From contig CAJTPH010000049.1 of NCBI GenBank assembly GCA_910578215.1, positions 1-18,513 on the forward strand: 18,513 nt of DNA, written 5' to 3'. Shown here one piece after another: positions 4,971 to 13,094 of this stretch (the first letter of the stretch is position 1; the number at the start of each line of letters is the position of its first letter). Below the pieces are notes generated by a model. That model searched no databases. It was not told the origin of the DNA and saw only the letters and a program-made list of their open reading frames with translations. The stretch comes from an uncultured Acetatifactor sp. GTDB taxonomy: Bacteria > Bacillota > Clostridia > Lachnospirales > Lachnospiraceae. Position numbers and translations under genes: made by a program.

Positions 4971-7625
4971 ATGAAAGCGTTTGGCGTAAATGAACTGAGA
5001 AGAATGTATCTGGACTTTTTTGAGAGTAAGGAGCACTTAAAGATGAAAAGCGCTTCGCTGGTGCCTCACAATGACAACAGTCTTCTGATCATCAATTCCG
5101 GAATGGCGCCCTTGAAGCCTTATTTTACCGGGCAGGAGATTCCGCCCAGAAGGAGGGTGACAACCTGCCAGAAGTGCGTGCGTACCGGAGATATCGAAAA
5201 TGTGGGTAAGACTGCGAGGCATCTGACCTTTTTTGAGATGCTTGGAAATTTTTCCTTTGGGGATTATTTTAAGCATGAGGCCATTGCCTGGAGCTGGGAG
5301 TTTTTGACAAAGGTGGTGGGCATGGACCCGGACAGGCTGTATCCTTCCATCTATTGTGAGGATGACGAGGCTTACGACATTTGGACGAAGGAGATCGGCG
5401 TTCAGGGGGAAAAGATCACCCGCTTTTACCGGGATGAGAACGGAGAGTGTGACAATTTCTGGGAGCATGGCGCGGGTCCATGCGGTCCCTGCTCCGAGAT
5501 TTATTATGACAGGGGCATCGAGTACGGCTGCGGGAAGCCCGACTGCAGGGTGGGCTGTGACTGCGACCGCTTTATGGAGGTGTGGAACAATGTGTTCACC
5601 CAGTTCGACAGCGACGGCCACGGCAATTACACCGAGCTGTCTCAGAAGAACATAGACACCGGTATGGGGCTGGAGCGTCTTGCGGTGGTGGTCCAGGATG
5701 TGGATTCCGTGTTCGACATAGACACCATGAAGGCTATCCGTGACCATATCTGCCGGCTTGCGGGAACGGAGTACCAAAAGGATGAGGAGAAGGATGTGTC
5801 CATTCGTCTGATCACCGATCATATCCGTTCCACTACCTTTATGATCAGCGACGGCATCCTGCCCTCCAACGAGGGAAGGGGCTATGTACTGCGCCGCCTG
5901 ATCCGCCGCGCGGCAAGGCATGGCAGGAAGCTGGGCATCGACGGCAAGTTTATGGCGGCTTTAAGCGAGACCGTTATCCGTGAATGTAAGGACGGCTATC
6001 CCGAGCTGGAGGAGAAGAAGGACTTTATTTTAAATGTCCTCACCCAGGAGGAGGACAAGTTTGACAAGACCATCGACCAGGGCTTGAGCATTCTGTCACA
6101 GATGGAGGAGGAGATGAGGGCGGCGGGACGTAAGGAGCTTTCCGGCGAAAATGCGTTTAAGCTGTATGATACCTACGGCTTCCCTGTAGATCTGACAAAG
6201 GAGATCCTGGAGGAAAGGGGTCTTGCCATAGATGAGGCGGGCTTTGAGGTCTGCATGCAGAAGCAGAAGGAGATGGCACGGGGAGCCAGGAAGACCACCA
6301 ATTATATGGGGGCGGATGTGACTGTGTACGAGTCCATTGCCCCGGAGATCACATCCGTTTTTGTAGGGTATGACAGGCTGCAGCACAATTCAGGGATCAC
6401 GGTTCTGACCACCGAGGAGGAGCTGGTGGAGGCTTTGACTGACGGGCAGGCGGGCACTGTCATCGTGGACGAGACCCCCTTCTATGCCACCATGGGCGGA
6501 CAGTGCGGGGATACCGGCACGATTACCACCGGGGACGGCAGCTTTGAGGTGAAGGATACGGTGAAGCTTCTGGGCGGAAAGATAGGTCATATCGGAGTGG
6601 TCACAAGAGGCATGATTAAGGTGGGAGATACGGCGACACTGACGGTGGACGCAGGAAGGCGTTCGGACACCTGCAAAAACCACAGCGCGACCCACCTGCT
6701 GCAGAAGGCTCTGCGGGAGGTGCTGGGAACTCATGTGGAGCAGGCGGGCTCCTATGTGGACGGTGAGAGGCTTCGCTTCGATTTCAGCCACTTTACGGCG
6801 ATGACCAAGGAGGAGCTGGAACGTGTCGAGAGAACAGTAAACGAGAAGATTGCCGAAAATATTCCGGTGGTTACGGAGACCATGGGCATCGAGGAGGCAA
6901 AGAAGACAGGAGCGATGGCGCTGTTTGGCGAGAAGTACGGTGAGGAGGTACGTGTCGTCAGGATGGGCGGTTTCTCGGTGGAGCTCTGCGGGGGAACCCA
7001 TGTTAATAACACAGGCGTTATTAACAGCTTTAAGATTCTGTCCGAAAACGGCGTTGCGTCGGGAACCCGCAGAATTGAGGCGATTACCGGAAACGGTGTG
7101 ATGAATTATTATAAAAATCTGGAGAAGACGGTTGAGGAGGCAAGCCGGATCGTGAAGTCGTCCCCGGCTTCCCTGGTGGAGAAGTGCGGGCATCTGATGG
7201 CGGAGCTCAAGGCGCTGAATTCCGAGCTGGAATCCTTAAAGAGCAAGGCGGCGAAGGACGCGCTGGGGAACGTCATGGATCAGGTAAGGGAGATAAAGGG
7301 CGTGAAGCTCCTTGCCGCAAAGGCGGACGGGGTGGATATGAACGGCCTTCGCGAGCTGGGCGACCAGCTAAAGGAGAAGCTTGGCGAGGGCGTTGTGGTT
7401 CTTCTTTCCGCCACGGGCGACAGGGTAAACATGATTGCCATGGCTACCGACGGCGCTCTTGCCCGGGGAGCCCATGCAGGCAACCTGATCAAGGGAATTG
7501 CCGGGCTTGTAGGCGGAGGCGGAGGCGGACGCCCCGGCATGGCGCAGGCGGGCGGAAAGAATCCTGCGGGGATTCCGGATGCCATCGCGGAGGCGGCAAA
7601 GGTTTTAGAGGGGCAGCTTCAATAA
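4971..7625 (+). CDS. alaS: Alanyl-tRNA synthetase
   Basis: This 884-residue protein is full length for bacterial AlaRS, which charges tRNA-Ala with alanine in the cytoplasm. The class II catalytic core comes first (NSGMAPLKPYFTG, RRVTTCQKCVRTGDIENVG, HLTFFEMLGNFSFGDYFK). The editing domain shows the zinc/catalytic residues HSATH at 571-575 and CGGTH at 673-677. A coiled-coil and the C-Ala domain follow, with the glycine-rich loop GGGGGGRPGMAQAGGK near the end. A ribosome binding site (AGGAG) precedes the ATG. The stop codon shares an A with the ATG of the response regulator downstream. Nothing is truncated or missing. Confidence 0.98.
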   Translation: MKAFGVNELRRMYLDFFESKEHLKMKSASLVPHNDNSLLIINSGMAPLKPYFTGQEIPPRRRVTTCQKCVRTGDIENVGKTARHLTFFEMLGNFSFGDYFKHEAIAWSWEFLTKVVGMDPDRLYPSIYCEDDEAYDIWTKEIGVQGEKITRFYRDENGECDNFWEHGAGPCGPCSEIYYDRGIEYGCGKPDCRVGCDCDRFMEVWNNVFTQFDSDGHGNYTELSQKNIDTGMGLERLAVVVQDVDSVFDIDTMKAIRDHICRLAGTEYQKDEEKDVSIRLITDHIRSTTFMISDGILPSNEGRGYVLRRLIRRAARHGRKLGIDGKFMAALSETVIRECKDGYPELEEKKDFILNVLTQEEDKFDKTIDQGLSILSQMEEEMRAAGRKELSGENAFKLYDTYGFPVDLTKEILEERGLAIDEAGFEVCMQKQKEMARGARKTTNYMGADVTVYESIAPEITSVFVGYDRLQHNSGITVLTTEEELVEALTDGQAGTVIVDETPFYATMGGQCGDTGTITTGDGSFEVKDTVKLLGGKIGHIGVVTRGMIKVGDTATLTVDAGRRSDTCKNHSATHLLQKALREVLGTHVEQAGSYVDGERLRFDFSHFTAMTKEELERVERTVNEKIAENIPVVTETMGIEEAKKTGAMALFGEKYGEEVRVVRMGGFSVELCGGTHVNNTGVINSFKILSENGVASGTRRIEAITGNGVMNYYKNLEKTVEEASRIVKSSPASLVEKCGHLMAELKALNSELESLKSKAAKDALGNVMDQVREIKGVKLLAAKADGVDMNGLRELGDQLKEKLGEGVVVLLSATGDRVNMIAMATDGALARGAHAGNLIKGIAGLVGGGGGGRPGMAQAGGKNPAGIPDAIAEAAKVLEGQLQ

Positions 7626-8377
7626 TGCGTATTGTGATTTGCGACGATGAACCGGGGTACAGGGCGCTTTTGCATGAAAGGATACTGCAGTACGGTTTTG
7701 AGCAGGATTTTGAGGCACAGATCGCGGAATATGAGAGTGGAGGGCAGCTGATAGCTGCCCTGGACGCAGGCGAGCGGGCGGACGTATATTTTCTGGATAT
7801 TCAGATGGAAAACGGCGCCGACGACGGTATCCGTGTGGCCAAGGAGCTGAGGAGGCGCGGGGAGAACGGTCTGATCGTCTATGTGACGAGCTTTATAGAT
7901 TATGCGCAGACGGGCTATGAGGTGAAGGCCTTCCGGTATCTTTTAAAAAGCCAGATATCAGGGAGCCATAAGCCTGCACAGGATAATAAGGCCAATGCTC
8001 CGGCGTGCCCGGATAAGCTTGCGGAGGTGCTTTCCGCGGTCAGAAAAGAGCTTTTTGGGGAGGAATACTTCAGTTTCCGGATAAACAGGGAAACCCTGCG
8101 GGTGGAAAAGGGGAAGATTCTGTATCTGGAGAGCGATAAGAGGCAGATATTTATATATACCGGGGATGAGAGCTACTGCTTTTACGGCAGTTTGGATCAG
8201 GCGCAGGGACAGCTGGGAGAGGGATTCCTGCGCTGCCACAGAAGCTATCTGGTCAATCTGAAGCATATACAGAGGTATTCAAGGGAACAGATCAGTCTAA
8301 AGGGAGGAGCAGCCGTGCCGGTCAGCCGTTCATATGCGAAGGAGTGCATGAGGCGGCTGATGCTGGAGATGGTATAG
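7625..8377 (+). CDS. LytTR-family response regulator (AgrA/LytR type)
   Basis: This 250-residue regulator has an N-terminal receiver domain (acidic pair D7/D8, phosphoacceptor D58 in FLDIQM, switch Thr/Ser at 88-89, Lys108 in YLLK). A C-terminal LytTR DNA-binding domain covers about residues 145-250 (ILYLESDKRQ, FLRCHRSYLVNLKHI, VPVSRSY). A hydrophilic stretch of ~20 residues after Lys108 (SHKPAQDNKANAPACPD) makes the linker longer than usual. The start is the ATG inside TAATG, sharing one base with the alaS stop, with AGAGGGG at 7607-7613 as ribosome binding site. A longer in-frame extension back into alaS is only a shadow. It pairs with the histidine kinase downstream; targets are unknown. 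Confidence 0.92.
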   Translation: MRIVICDDEPGYRALLHERILQYGFEQDFEAQIAEYESGGQLIAALDAGERADVYFLDIQMENGADDGIRVAKELRRRGENGLIVYVTSFIDYAQTGYEVKAFRYLLKSQISGSHKPAQDNKANAPACPDKLAEVLSAVRKELFGEEYFSFRINRETLRVEKGKILYLESDKRQIFIYTGDESYCFYGSLDQAQGQLGEGFLRCHRSYLVNLKHIQRYSREQISLKGGAAVPVSRSYAKECMRRLMLEMV

Positions 8378-8425
8378 CCGCCCGCAGGACAGGCTGCGGA
8401 AAGGCATTTTTAATTGGGAACGGGA

Positions 8426-9607
8426 ATGATACAACAGACCAATTTCATATTAACGTTTGTTATGACATGCTATGTTTTCCAAAGCTGTCGCCGTGCCGGC
8501 ATTGTAAGAGGGTGTGTGGCGGGCGCCGGCTTTTTTACTGCTGCCATTTATCTTGATCTGGCGAGTATGCTCATTATGGAAGGGCTTGGCGCAGGCGGGG
8601 CAGGCAGGACCTTGTTCGGCATACTTGCCGTTGTGGTGTCAAAGAGCATACTTGTGTCAGGTCTGATTCTGGGCAGGGTTATTCTTACGGAACATGGACG
8701 GGAGGCGGACGAGCTGCAGGGAGACGGCGCCGGAGCATGCTTTGGGGAGAAGGGACCGGACGGACGCAGGAGGCTTGACTATATAACGGGTCTTACCCTG
8801 GGCATCACCTTGTTTTTTCTTATACTTGCATTTGGGATTTTAGGGCGGGAGGGAAGTGTCGCCCGGCGTTTTGTGACGGTCAGCTTTTTGCTTGTGTCGC
8901 TGCTGTTATTTTATACAGCGCAGATACTTTATGAGAGGAAAAGGCAGGGGGAAAGAAAGCAGGCCGAAGCCCGCAACAGAAAGCGGGAGGCGGATGTTTA
9001 TCTGGAGAACGTGGAAAACAATTATCAGCGGACCAGGGAGCTGTGGCATGACCTGAAGAATCACATTAATCTCTTAAACACGCTGCTTTCGGAGAAAAGG
9101 TATGAGCAGATGGCGGATTATCTGAGAGCGTTTGGGGAGGATGTGGATTCTCTGACGCTTCCGGTTAAGAGCGGTAATATTATTGTGGATGCGCTTTTGG
9201 AGGACAAGCTTGCCAGAGCGAGGAAGGAGGGCGTGGAGGTCAGCCTTTCCCTCTGCAATCTGACGGGGTTTTCGTTAAAGCCTGACGAGATCTGCGGGCT
9301 GTTGGGCAATCTTCTGGACAATGCCCTGGAGGCCAACCGCCAGGTACAGGAGGGGAAGTATCTGGCAGTAGACTGCAGGGAACAGGAGGATATCTATTAC
9401 ATCAGGGTGAAAAACAGGGCCGCGGCAAAGGCCAGGGAGCAGGGCGGCGTCCTGCAGACCACAAAGAGCGACAGGCTGAACCGGGTCGGACACGGGCTGG
9501 GGCTGCGCAGCGTGGAGCGTATTGTCCACGGCTGCGGCGGAGAGCTTTTGGTGGACAGCGGAAACAGGGAATTCACGGTGGTGGTGAGACTGCCCCGGGG
9601 TATTTGA
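8426..9607 (+). CDS. AgrC-like GHKL sensor histidine kinase
   Basis: This 393-residue membrane kinase has about five or six predicted membrane segments in its first ~170 residues (for example FGILAVVVSKSILVSGLILG, TLGITLFFLILAFGIL, TVSFLLVSLLLFYTA). A short helical linker follows. The phosphoacceptor is H208 in LWHDLKNH, as in AgrC-type kinases. The ATP-binding domain shows an N-box GNLLDNALEAN (N295, N299) and a G-box GHGLGL at 355-360. ATG 8426 is preferred, preceded by GGGAACGGGA; a TTG at 8414 would add four residues. It follows the response regulator by about 50 bp. AgrC kinases usually sense peptides, but no agrB/agrD genes are visible, so the signal is unknown. Confidence 0.9.
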   Translation: MIQQTNFILTFVMTCYVFQSCRRAGIVRGCVAGAGFFTAAIYLDLASMLIMEGLGAGGAGRTLFGILAVVVSKSILVSGLILGRVILTEHGREADELQGDGAGACFGEKGPDGRRRLDYITGLTLGITLFFLILAFGILGREGSVARRFVTVSFLLVSLLLFYTAQILYERKRQGERKQAEARNRKREADVYLENVENNYQRTRELWHDLKNHINLLNTLLSEKRYEQMADYLRAFGEDVDSLTLPVKSGNIIVDALLEDKLARARKEGVEVSLSLCNLTGFSLKPDEICGLLGNLLDNALEANRQVQEGKYLAVDCREQEDIYYIRVKNRAAAKAREQGGVLQTTKSDRLNRVGHGLGLRSVERIVHGCGGELLVDSGNREFTVVVRLPRGI

Positions 9608-9736
9608 TTGCGTAGTGAATAGAAAGTTAAGTACTCCAAGCACCCTGTCCCCAAAGGAATGTCTGATATTGCATACAGCCCGTTTTAATGGTATAATATT
9701 GACGCAAAAGTGCGTTGTGTCAACTACTGATTCCAT

Positions 9737-9752
9737 GTGCGCCGGAGCGCAT
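9737..9752. other. Short GC hairpin with CGGA loop, repeated at 9808-9823 and 9879-9894
   Basis: The stem is G/ATGCGC paired with GCGCAT/C around the loop CGGA. The outermost pair is G-T in the first copy, G-C in the second and A-T in the third, while the five inner pairs and the loop are constant. Changes at both partners that keep pairing suggest selection on structure, though three copies are few. Confidence 0.6.
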
Positions 9753-9768
9753 GAGATTGTGGTATAAT

Positions 9769-9795
9769 GTTGACACAGAAGGTCATTGTGTCAAC
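9769..9795. promoter_or_regulatory. Long inverted repeat GTTGACACA-N9-TGTGTCAAC (first of two perfect copies)
   Basis: Perfect 9-bp arms with a 9-nt centre begin one base after the -10 box, so they cover the expected transcription start. The same structure recurs at 9840-9866. The partial leading copy at 9699-9723 keeps the pairing through one G-T wobble (TTGACGCA with TGTGTCAA). The site could be a repressor or activator operator or, in a read-through transcript, an RNA stem. No T-tract follows, so it is not a terminator. Confidence 0.6.
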
Positions 9796-9946
9796 TACTG
9801 ATTCCATGTGCGCCGGAGCGCACGAGATTGTGGTACAATGTTGACACAGAAGGTCATTGTGTCAACTACTGATTCCATATGCGCCGGAGCGCATGAGATT
9901 GTGGTATAACGCACTCAAGAATTCAGCCGCAGCGCGTCTCTGTCGC

Positions 9947-9963
9947 TCAGCGCGAAGCGCTGA
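9947..9963 (+). other. Hairpin TCAGCGC-GAA-GCGCTGA in the lipoprotein leader
   Basis: Perfect 7-bp arms surround a 3-nt loop, about 43 bp before the chosen start of the solute-binding protein. No T-tract follows. If the leader begins at the last -10 box of the array, this stem lies inside the 5' untranslated region. It could affect mRNA stability or be an operator. Confidence 0.45.
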
Positions 9964-10005
9964 AGTATGGCTTTGGAAATAATAAAAATTAAGGATGGAC
10001 TACAT

Positions 10006-11238
10006 ATGGGAAAAAGAATTTGCGGATTGCTTCTGGGGCTTCTGTGTACCTCGGCTATTATGGGGTGCGGGAAGGCAGAGGAAACGGACCCGGTGAATAC
10101 GGAGCCTTCAAAGGTTGAGCTGGTTGTCTGGGGAGCCCAGGAGGATGCGGAGCTGATGAACCGGATTATCGACGGTTTTGTGGAAAATTATCGGGGGCAG
10201 GCGGATTTTGAGATTGTTTTCGAGGCGCAGGGGGAATCCCAGTGTAAAAACGCGTTGCTGGGAGGACTGGAGGAGGGCGCAGACGTATTTACCTTTGCGG
10301 ATGACCAGATAAATGCCCTGGCTGCTGCCGGGGCATTGAATCCTATTGAGAATGCGGATGAGATCAGGGGAAGAAATCTTTCCAGTACCACGGAAGCGGC
10401 CACGATAAACGATCGTCTGTATGCCTATCCGCTGACTGCGGATAACGGATATTTCCTGTATTACAACAAGAAATATATCACGGACGAACAGGCTGAAACG
10501 CTGGACGGCATACTGGAAGCCGCTGCGGCAAACGGTAAACTGTTTACCATGGACTGGTCCTCGGCATGGTATGTATATTCTTTTTTCGGAAATACGGGGA
10601 TGCAGGTTGGGCTTAACAGCGACGGGATCACCAACTATTGCACATGGAATCGGACGGAGGGCGACATAAAGGGCATCGATGTGGCGCAGGCAATGCTCCG
10701 GATTGCGGAAAATCCGGGTTTTGTCAGCTGTACGGACGAGGAATTTCTGAACGGGGTAAAGGACGGAACGGTGATTGCAGGAGTCAGCGGCGTATGGAAT
10801 TCCGTCCAGGTAACGGAGGCCTGGGGAGAGAATACCGGAGCCTGCAAGCTGCCGGCATATAACTGTAACGGCCGCCTGGTGCAGATGGCATCCTTTTCAG
10901 GCTGTAAGCTGATTGGCGTAAATGCTTATTCCGAGCACCCGCAATGGGCATCCAGGCTTGCCGAATGGATCACAAATGAACAGAATCAAAGGCTACGCTT
11001 TGAAATGCGGGGACAGGGGCCTTCAAATACGACGGTCGCGGATTCTGCAGAGGTCAGGCAGGCGCCGGCGATCACCGCTCTTTTGGAACAGTCGGAATTT
11101 TCTCAGCTCCAGAGGATAGGCGGCAAGTTCTGGGACCCTGTCTCACGCTTTGCGGAAAATATGGCGGCGGGGAATCCCTCCGGCCGCGATCTGCAGGAGC
11201 AGTTAGACGAGATGGCAGAAGGCATTTCTGCAAGATAG
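10006..11238 (+). CDS. Extracellular solute-binding lipoprotein (family 1)
   Basis: This 410-residue protein resembles MalE-type sugar-binding proteins. A lipoprotein signal peptide (MGKRICGLLLGLLCTSAIMGC) ends in a lipobox with Cys21, which would be lipidated and anchor the protein outside the membrane. Mature sequence begins as usual for the family (VELVVWGAQEDAELMNRI, ADVFTFADDQ, ADNGYFLYYNKKYI). ATG 10006 was chosen over the in-frame ATG 9967 because the signal peptide starts there and AAGGATGG lies at 9991-9998. No permease or ATPase gene of an importer is adjacent. The next gene, 33 bp on, is a chemoreceptor, so a ligand-presenting role is plausible. The ligand is unknown, probably a carbohydrate. 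Confidence 0.88.
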   Translation: MGKRICGLLLGLLCTSAIMGCGKAEETDPVNTEPSKVELVVWGAQEDAELMNRIIDGFVENYRGQADFEIVFEAQGESQCKNALLGGLEEGADVFTFADDQINALAAAGALNPIENADEIRGRNLSSTTEAATINDRLYAYPLTADNGYFLYYNKKYITDEQAETLDGILEAAAANGKLFTMDWSSAWYVYSFFGNTGMQVGLNSDGITNYCTWNRTEGDIKGIDVAQAMLRIAENPGFVSCTDEEFLNGVKDGTVIAGVSGVWNSVQVTEAWGENTGACKLPAYNCNGRLVQMASFSGCKLIGVNAYSEHPQWASRLAEWITNEQNQRLRFEMRGQGPSNTTVADSAEVRQAPAITALLEQSEFSQLQRIGGKFWDPVSRFAENMAAGNPSGRDLQEQLDEMAEGISAR

Positions 11239-11271
11239 AAATATTATGTCGAAAGGATTTTTTAATGCAAG

Positions 11272-12855
11272 ATGAAGAAAAAATTCACCATACAACAGCG
11301 TCTGATACTTCCGATTATTCTTCTGGGAATTGTGGCATTGACTTCAAATGCCCTGTCGGTGTTTAATATTAACAACGTAAATTCCAATGCTTCAAAGATT
11401 GTCGATAATTATATGGTAGGTTCGGAAACACTGCAGAATATCCGTTACACGGCCACAAACATCCATAAGATGGCGCTGTCCCATATTGTCGCAACTGACT
11501 ACAATACTATGATTGATCTTGTGGCACAGATCAAGGAAGAAGAAAAAACACTTGAAGGGTATTTAAAGGAATACGAAAGCTACGTTTCGGGAGATGAGGG
11601 AATTTATGCGCAGCTTTTGGAAAACTATGATTCCTTTAAGCATGCGCTGGTTTATCTGGTATGCGCCAGTGCGGACAGCAGGACTCAGGATGCCTATGCC
11701 TGTGCCAATGGCGACGTTGCCAGCTTCGGCTCTGCCATGGAAAGCAATATAGACGAGCTGTATAACGCCGTAAGCGCAAGGACGGCCGATGCCAGACACA
11801 AGCTTCTTCTTGTCTATATCGTATCGCTGATTATCGCAGTGGCATCTGTTGTGACATGTCTTATATTGGTGTTTGCTGCTATCAGGATCATCAAAAAATA
11901 TGTGATAACGCCGATTAAGGGAGCGGTGGATACCCTTCAGGAAAGCTCAGGAAAGCTTGACGACGTGACGGGAGAGGTGCTCAAACACACCCGCACGTCG
12001 AGAAAAAGCGCCGGAAAACTGTCTTCTCTCGCAGCCTCTCTGTCTACGGCGATTAAGAATGTTGCAAATAATGCGGCTAATATTAACGGCAGTGTCGCAG
12101 GCATCAAAGAGGAGGTCCATGATATGGCAGAGGAATGCAGCGCCATTACGGAGTATTCTTCTGCGATGAAGCTGCGGGCGAATGAGATGGAGGCAACGGC
12201 ACAGACAAACACGGAGGTGATTCAAAGAAAAGCCTCCGATATCCTGAAGGTGCTGGAGGAGGCTATTGAAAACAGTAAGAGCGTGGAGCAGGTAACCAAG
12301 CTGACAAAGGATATCGTAAAAATTTCGTCAACCACCGATCTGATCGCCCTTAACGCCTCCATAGAAGCCATGCGTGCCGGCGAAGCCGGAAAAGGCTTTG
12401 CTGCCGTGGCAACGGAGATAAAATCCCTGGCAAATTCCTGCAGTGAGACTGCGGGGCGTATCCAGGAGGTCAATCAGGTGGTCACAAACGCAGTACATAA
12501 TCTTTCAAAGCATTCCCAGGACGTGGCGGATTATCTGAGTGAGACTATTTTGGCGGAATTCCGTGAATTTGTCCGTTCCGGAAGGCAGTATAAGGAGGAT
12601 GCGGATTATGTAAAGGATATGATCGATGCGTTTAACGGCAGGATTGACCGCCTTAGAAATTCCATGACCGAGATAGCCTTCTCCATTGAAAGCATTACAA
12701 AGGCGATAGATGAGGGAGCAGTCGGTATTACTGGAGTTGCAGGCAGCACTAAGAGCCTGGAGGAGGATATGGCAGATATTACGGGCCGTATGGATACAAA
12801 CCGGGAGATTGTGGAGGAACTGAAAAAACAGATGGAGGTATTCGCGAATTTTTAA
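11272..12855 (+). CDS. Methyl-accepting chemotaxis protein
   Basis: This 527-residue receptor has a first membrane helix at about residues 11-30. An extracellular, mostly helical segment of ~145 residues follows, resembling a four-helix-bundle ligand domain. A second membrane helix lies at about 178-204, with a HAMP-like start (YVITPIKGAVDTL). The cytoplasmic coiled coil carries the conserved signalling tip near 352-376 (TTDLIALNASIEAMRAGEAGKGF). The predicted start has AAAGGA 14 nt upstream, a long spacing; an ATG at 11265 with better spacing is in another frame. It lies 33 bp after the solute-binding lipoprotein, probably in the same transcript, and is followed by a strong terminator. No cheA/cheW genes are in view. 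Confidence 0.93.
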   Translation: MKKKFTIQQRLILPIILLGIVALTSNALSVFNINNVNSNASKIVDNYMVGSETLQNIRYTATNIHKMALSHIVATDYNTMIDLVAQIKEEEKTLEGYLKEYESYVSGDEGIYAQLLENYDSFKHALVYLVCASADSRTQDAYACANGDVASFGSAMESNIDELYNAVSARTADARHKLLLVYIVSLIIAVASVVTCLILVFAAIRIIKKYVITPIKGAVDTLQESSGKLDDVTGEVLKHTRTSRKSAGKLSSLAASLSTAIKNVANNAANINGSVAGIKEEVHDMAEECSAITEYSSAMKLRANEMEATAQTNTEVIQRKASDILKVLEEAIENSKSVEQVTKLTKDIVKISSTTDLIALNASIEAMRAGEAGKGFAAVATEIKSLANSCSETAGRIQEVNQVVTNAVHNLSKHSQDVADYLSETILAEFREFVRSGRQYKEDADYVKDMIDAFNGRIDRLRNSMTEIAFSIESITKAIDEGAVGITGVAGSTKSLEEDMADITGRMDTNREIVEELKKQMEVFANF

Positions 12856-12894
12856 AAGCGGTGATGACCCCCAATAAGCTCTATTGTTTTACCC

Positions 12895-12942
12895 AAAACA
12901 GCCGCAGGCTTCTCTTGCACAGCGAAGCCTGCGGCTGTTTTT
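12895..12942 (+). terminator. Strong intrinsic terminator after the chemoreceptor gene
   Basis: A perfect 18-bp inverted repeat (12895-12912 with 12924-12941, GC core GCCGCAGGC/GCCTGCGGC, 11-nt loop) ends in a run of five T. It begins 39 bp after the stop codon. It closes the lipoprotein/chemoreceptor unit and isolates it from the ABC operon. Confidence 0.93.
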
Positions 12943-13094
12943 ATGGCAGGGCAATCCATGAAGGCACTGTAATCAGGGTATCGGAGCAGGAGGGCCTTCA
13001 GCGGAGGGTACGTCTGCTTTTGCAGGAGCGCTGCCGTTTATGACATTTTTTTTGCAGAATAATACAATATGCTGCTATGCGGAGCCATAGAAGC

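Larger units (their letters stand above)
9686..9910. repeat. Tandem array of a 71-bp unit (two full, two partial copies)
   Basis: Full units occupy 9715-9785 and 9786-9856, differing at 2 of 71 positions. A third copy runs from 9857 and breaks off at 9910, and a diverged partial copy precedes at 9686-9714. Each complete unit reads, in order: the right arm of a long inverted repeat, ACTACTGATTCC, a small GC hairpin with a CGGA loop, GATTGTGG, an extended -10 box (TGGTATAAT), and the left arm GTTGACACA. The array fills the gap between the histidine kinase and the solute-binding lipoprotein; 9608-9685 before it holds nothing I recognise. It does not code for protein and lacks the direct-repeat/unique-spacer pattern of a CRISPR array. 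Confidence 0.93.
9692..9910 (+). promoter_or_regulatory. Repeated extended -10 boxes in the 71-bp array
   Basis: The boxes are TATAAT at 9692-9697 and 9763-9768, TACAAT at 9834-9839 and TATAAC at 9905-9910, each preceded by TGG. They match the TGnTATAAT style of the SRAP and alaS promoters in this window. No -35 box stands 17 bp upstream of any of them. The last box is the closest to the lipoprotein gene and could start its transcript about 90 nt before the ATG. Activity is inferred from motif only. Confidence 0.45.

Noticed and set aside
5037..5921. Long open frame on the minus strand inside alaS (also 6390-7193 minus)
   Set aside because: It is a shadow of the codon bias of alaS; it overlaps essential catalytic motifs and has no family resemblance.
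7184..7624. N-terminal extension of the response regulator into alaS
   Set aside because: The extension is low-complexity Arg/Gly-rich translation of alaS in another frame; the receiver domain starts exactly at ATG 7625.
9623..9631. LytTR-type box AAAGTTAAG after the kinase gene
   Set aside because: Only a single half-site is seen, with no second copy at the usual spacing; such a degenerate 9-mer is expected by chance in a gap this size.
9686..9910. CRISPR array
   Set aside because: The whole 71-bp unit repeats without variable spacers, and no cas genes are present.
11265..11271. ATG 11265 as start of the chemoreceptor
   Set aside because: It has better ribosome-binding-site spacing but lies in a different frame, which does not encode the receptor.
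12861..13043. Possible 60-residue gene after the chemoreceptor
   Set aside because: It runs across the strong terminator hairpin, has no ribosome binding site, and shows no domain.
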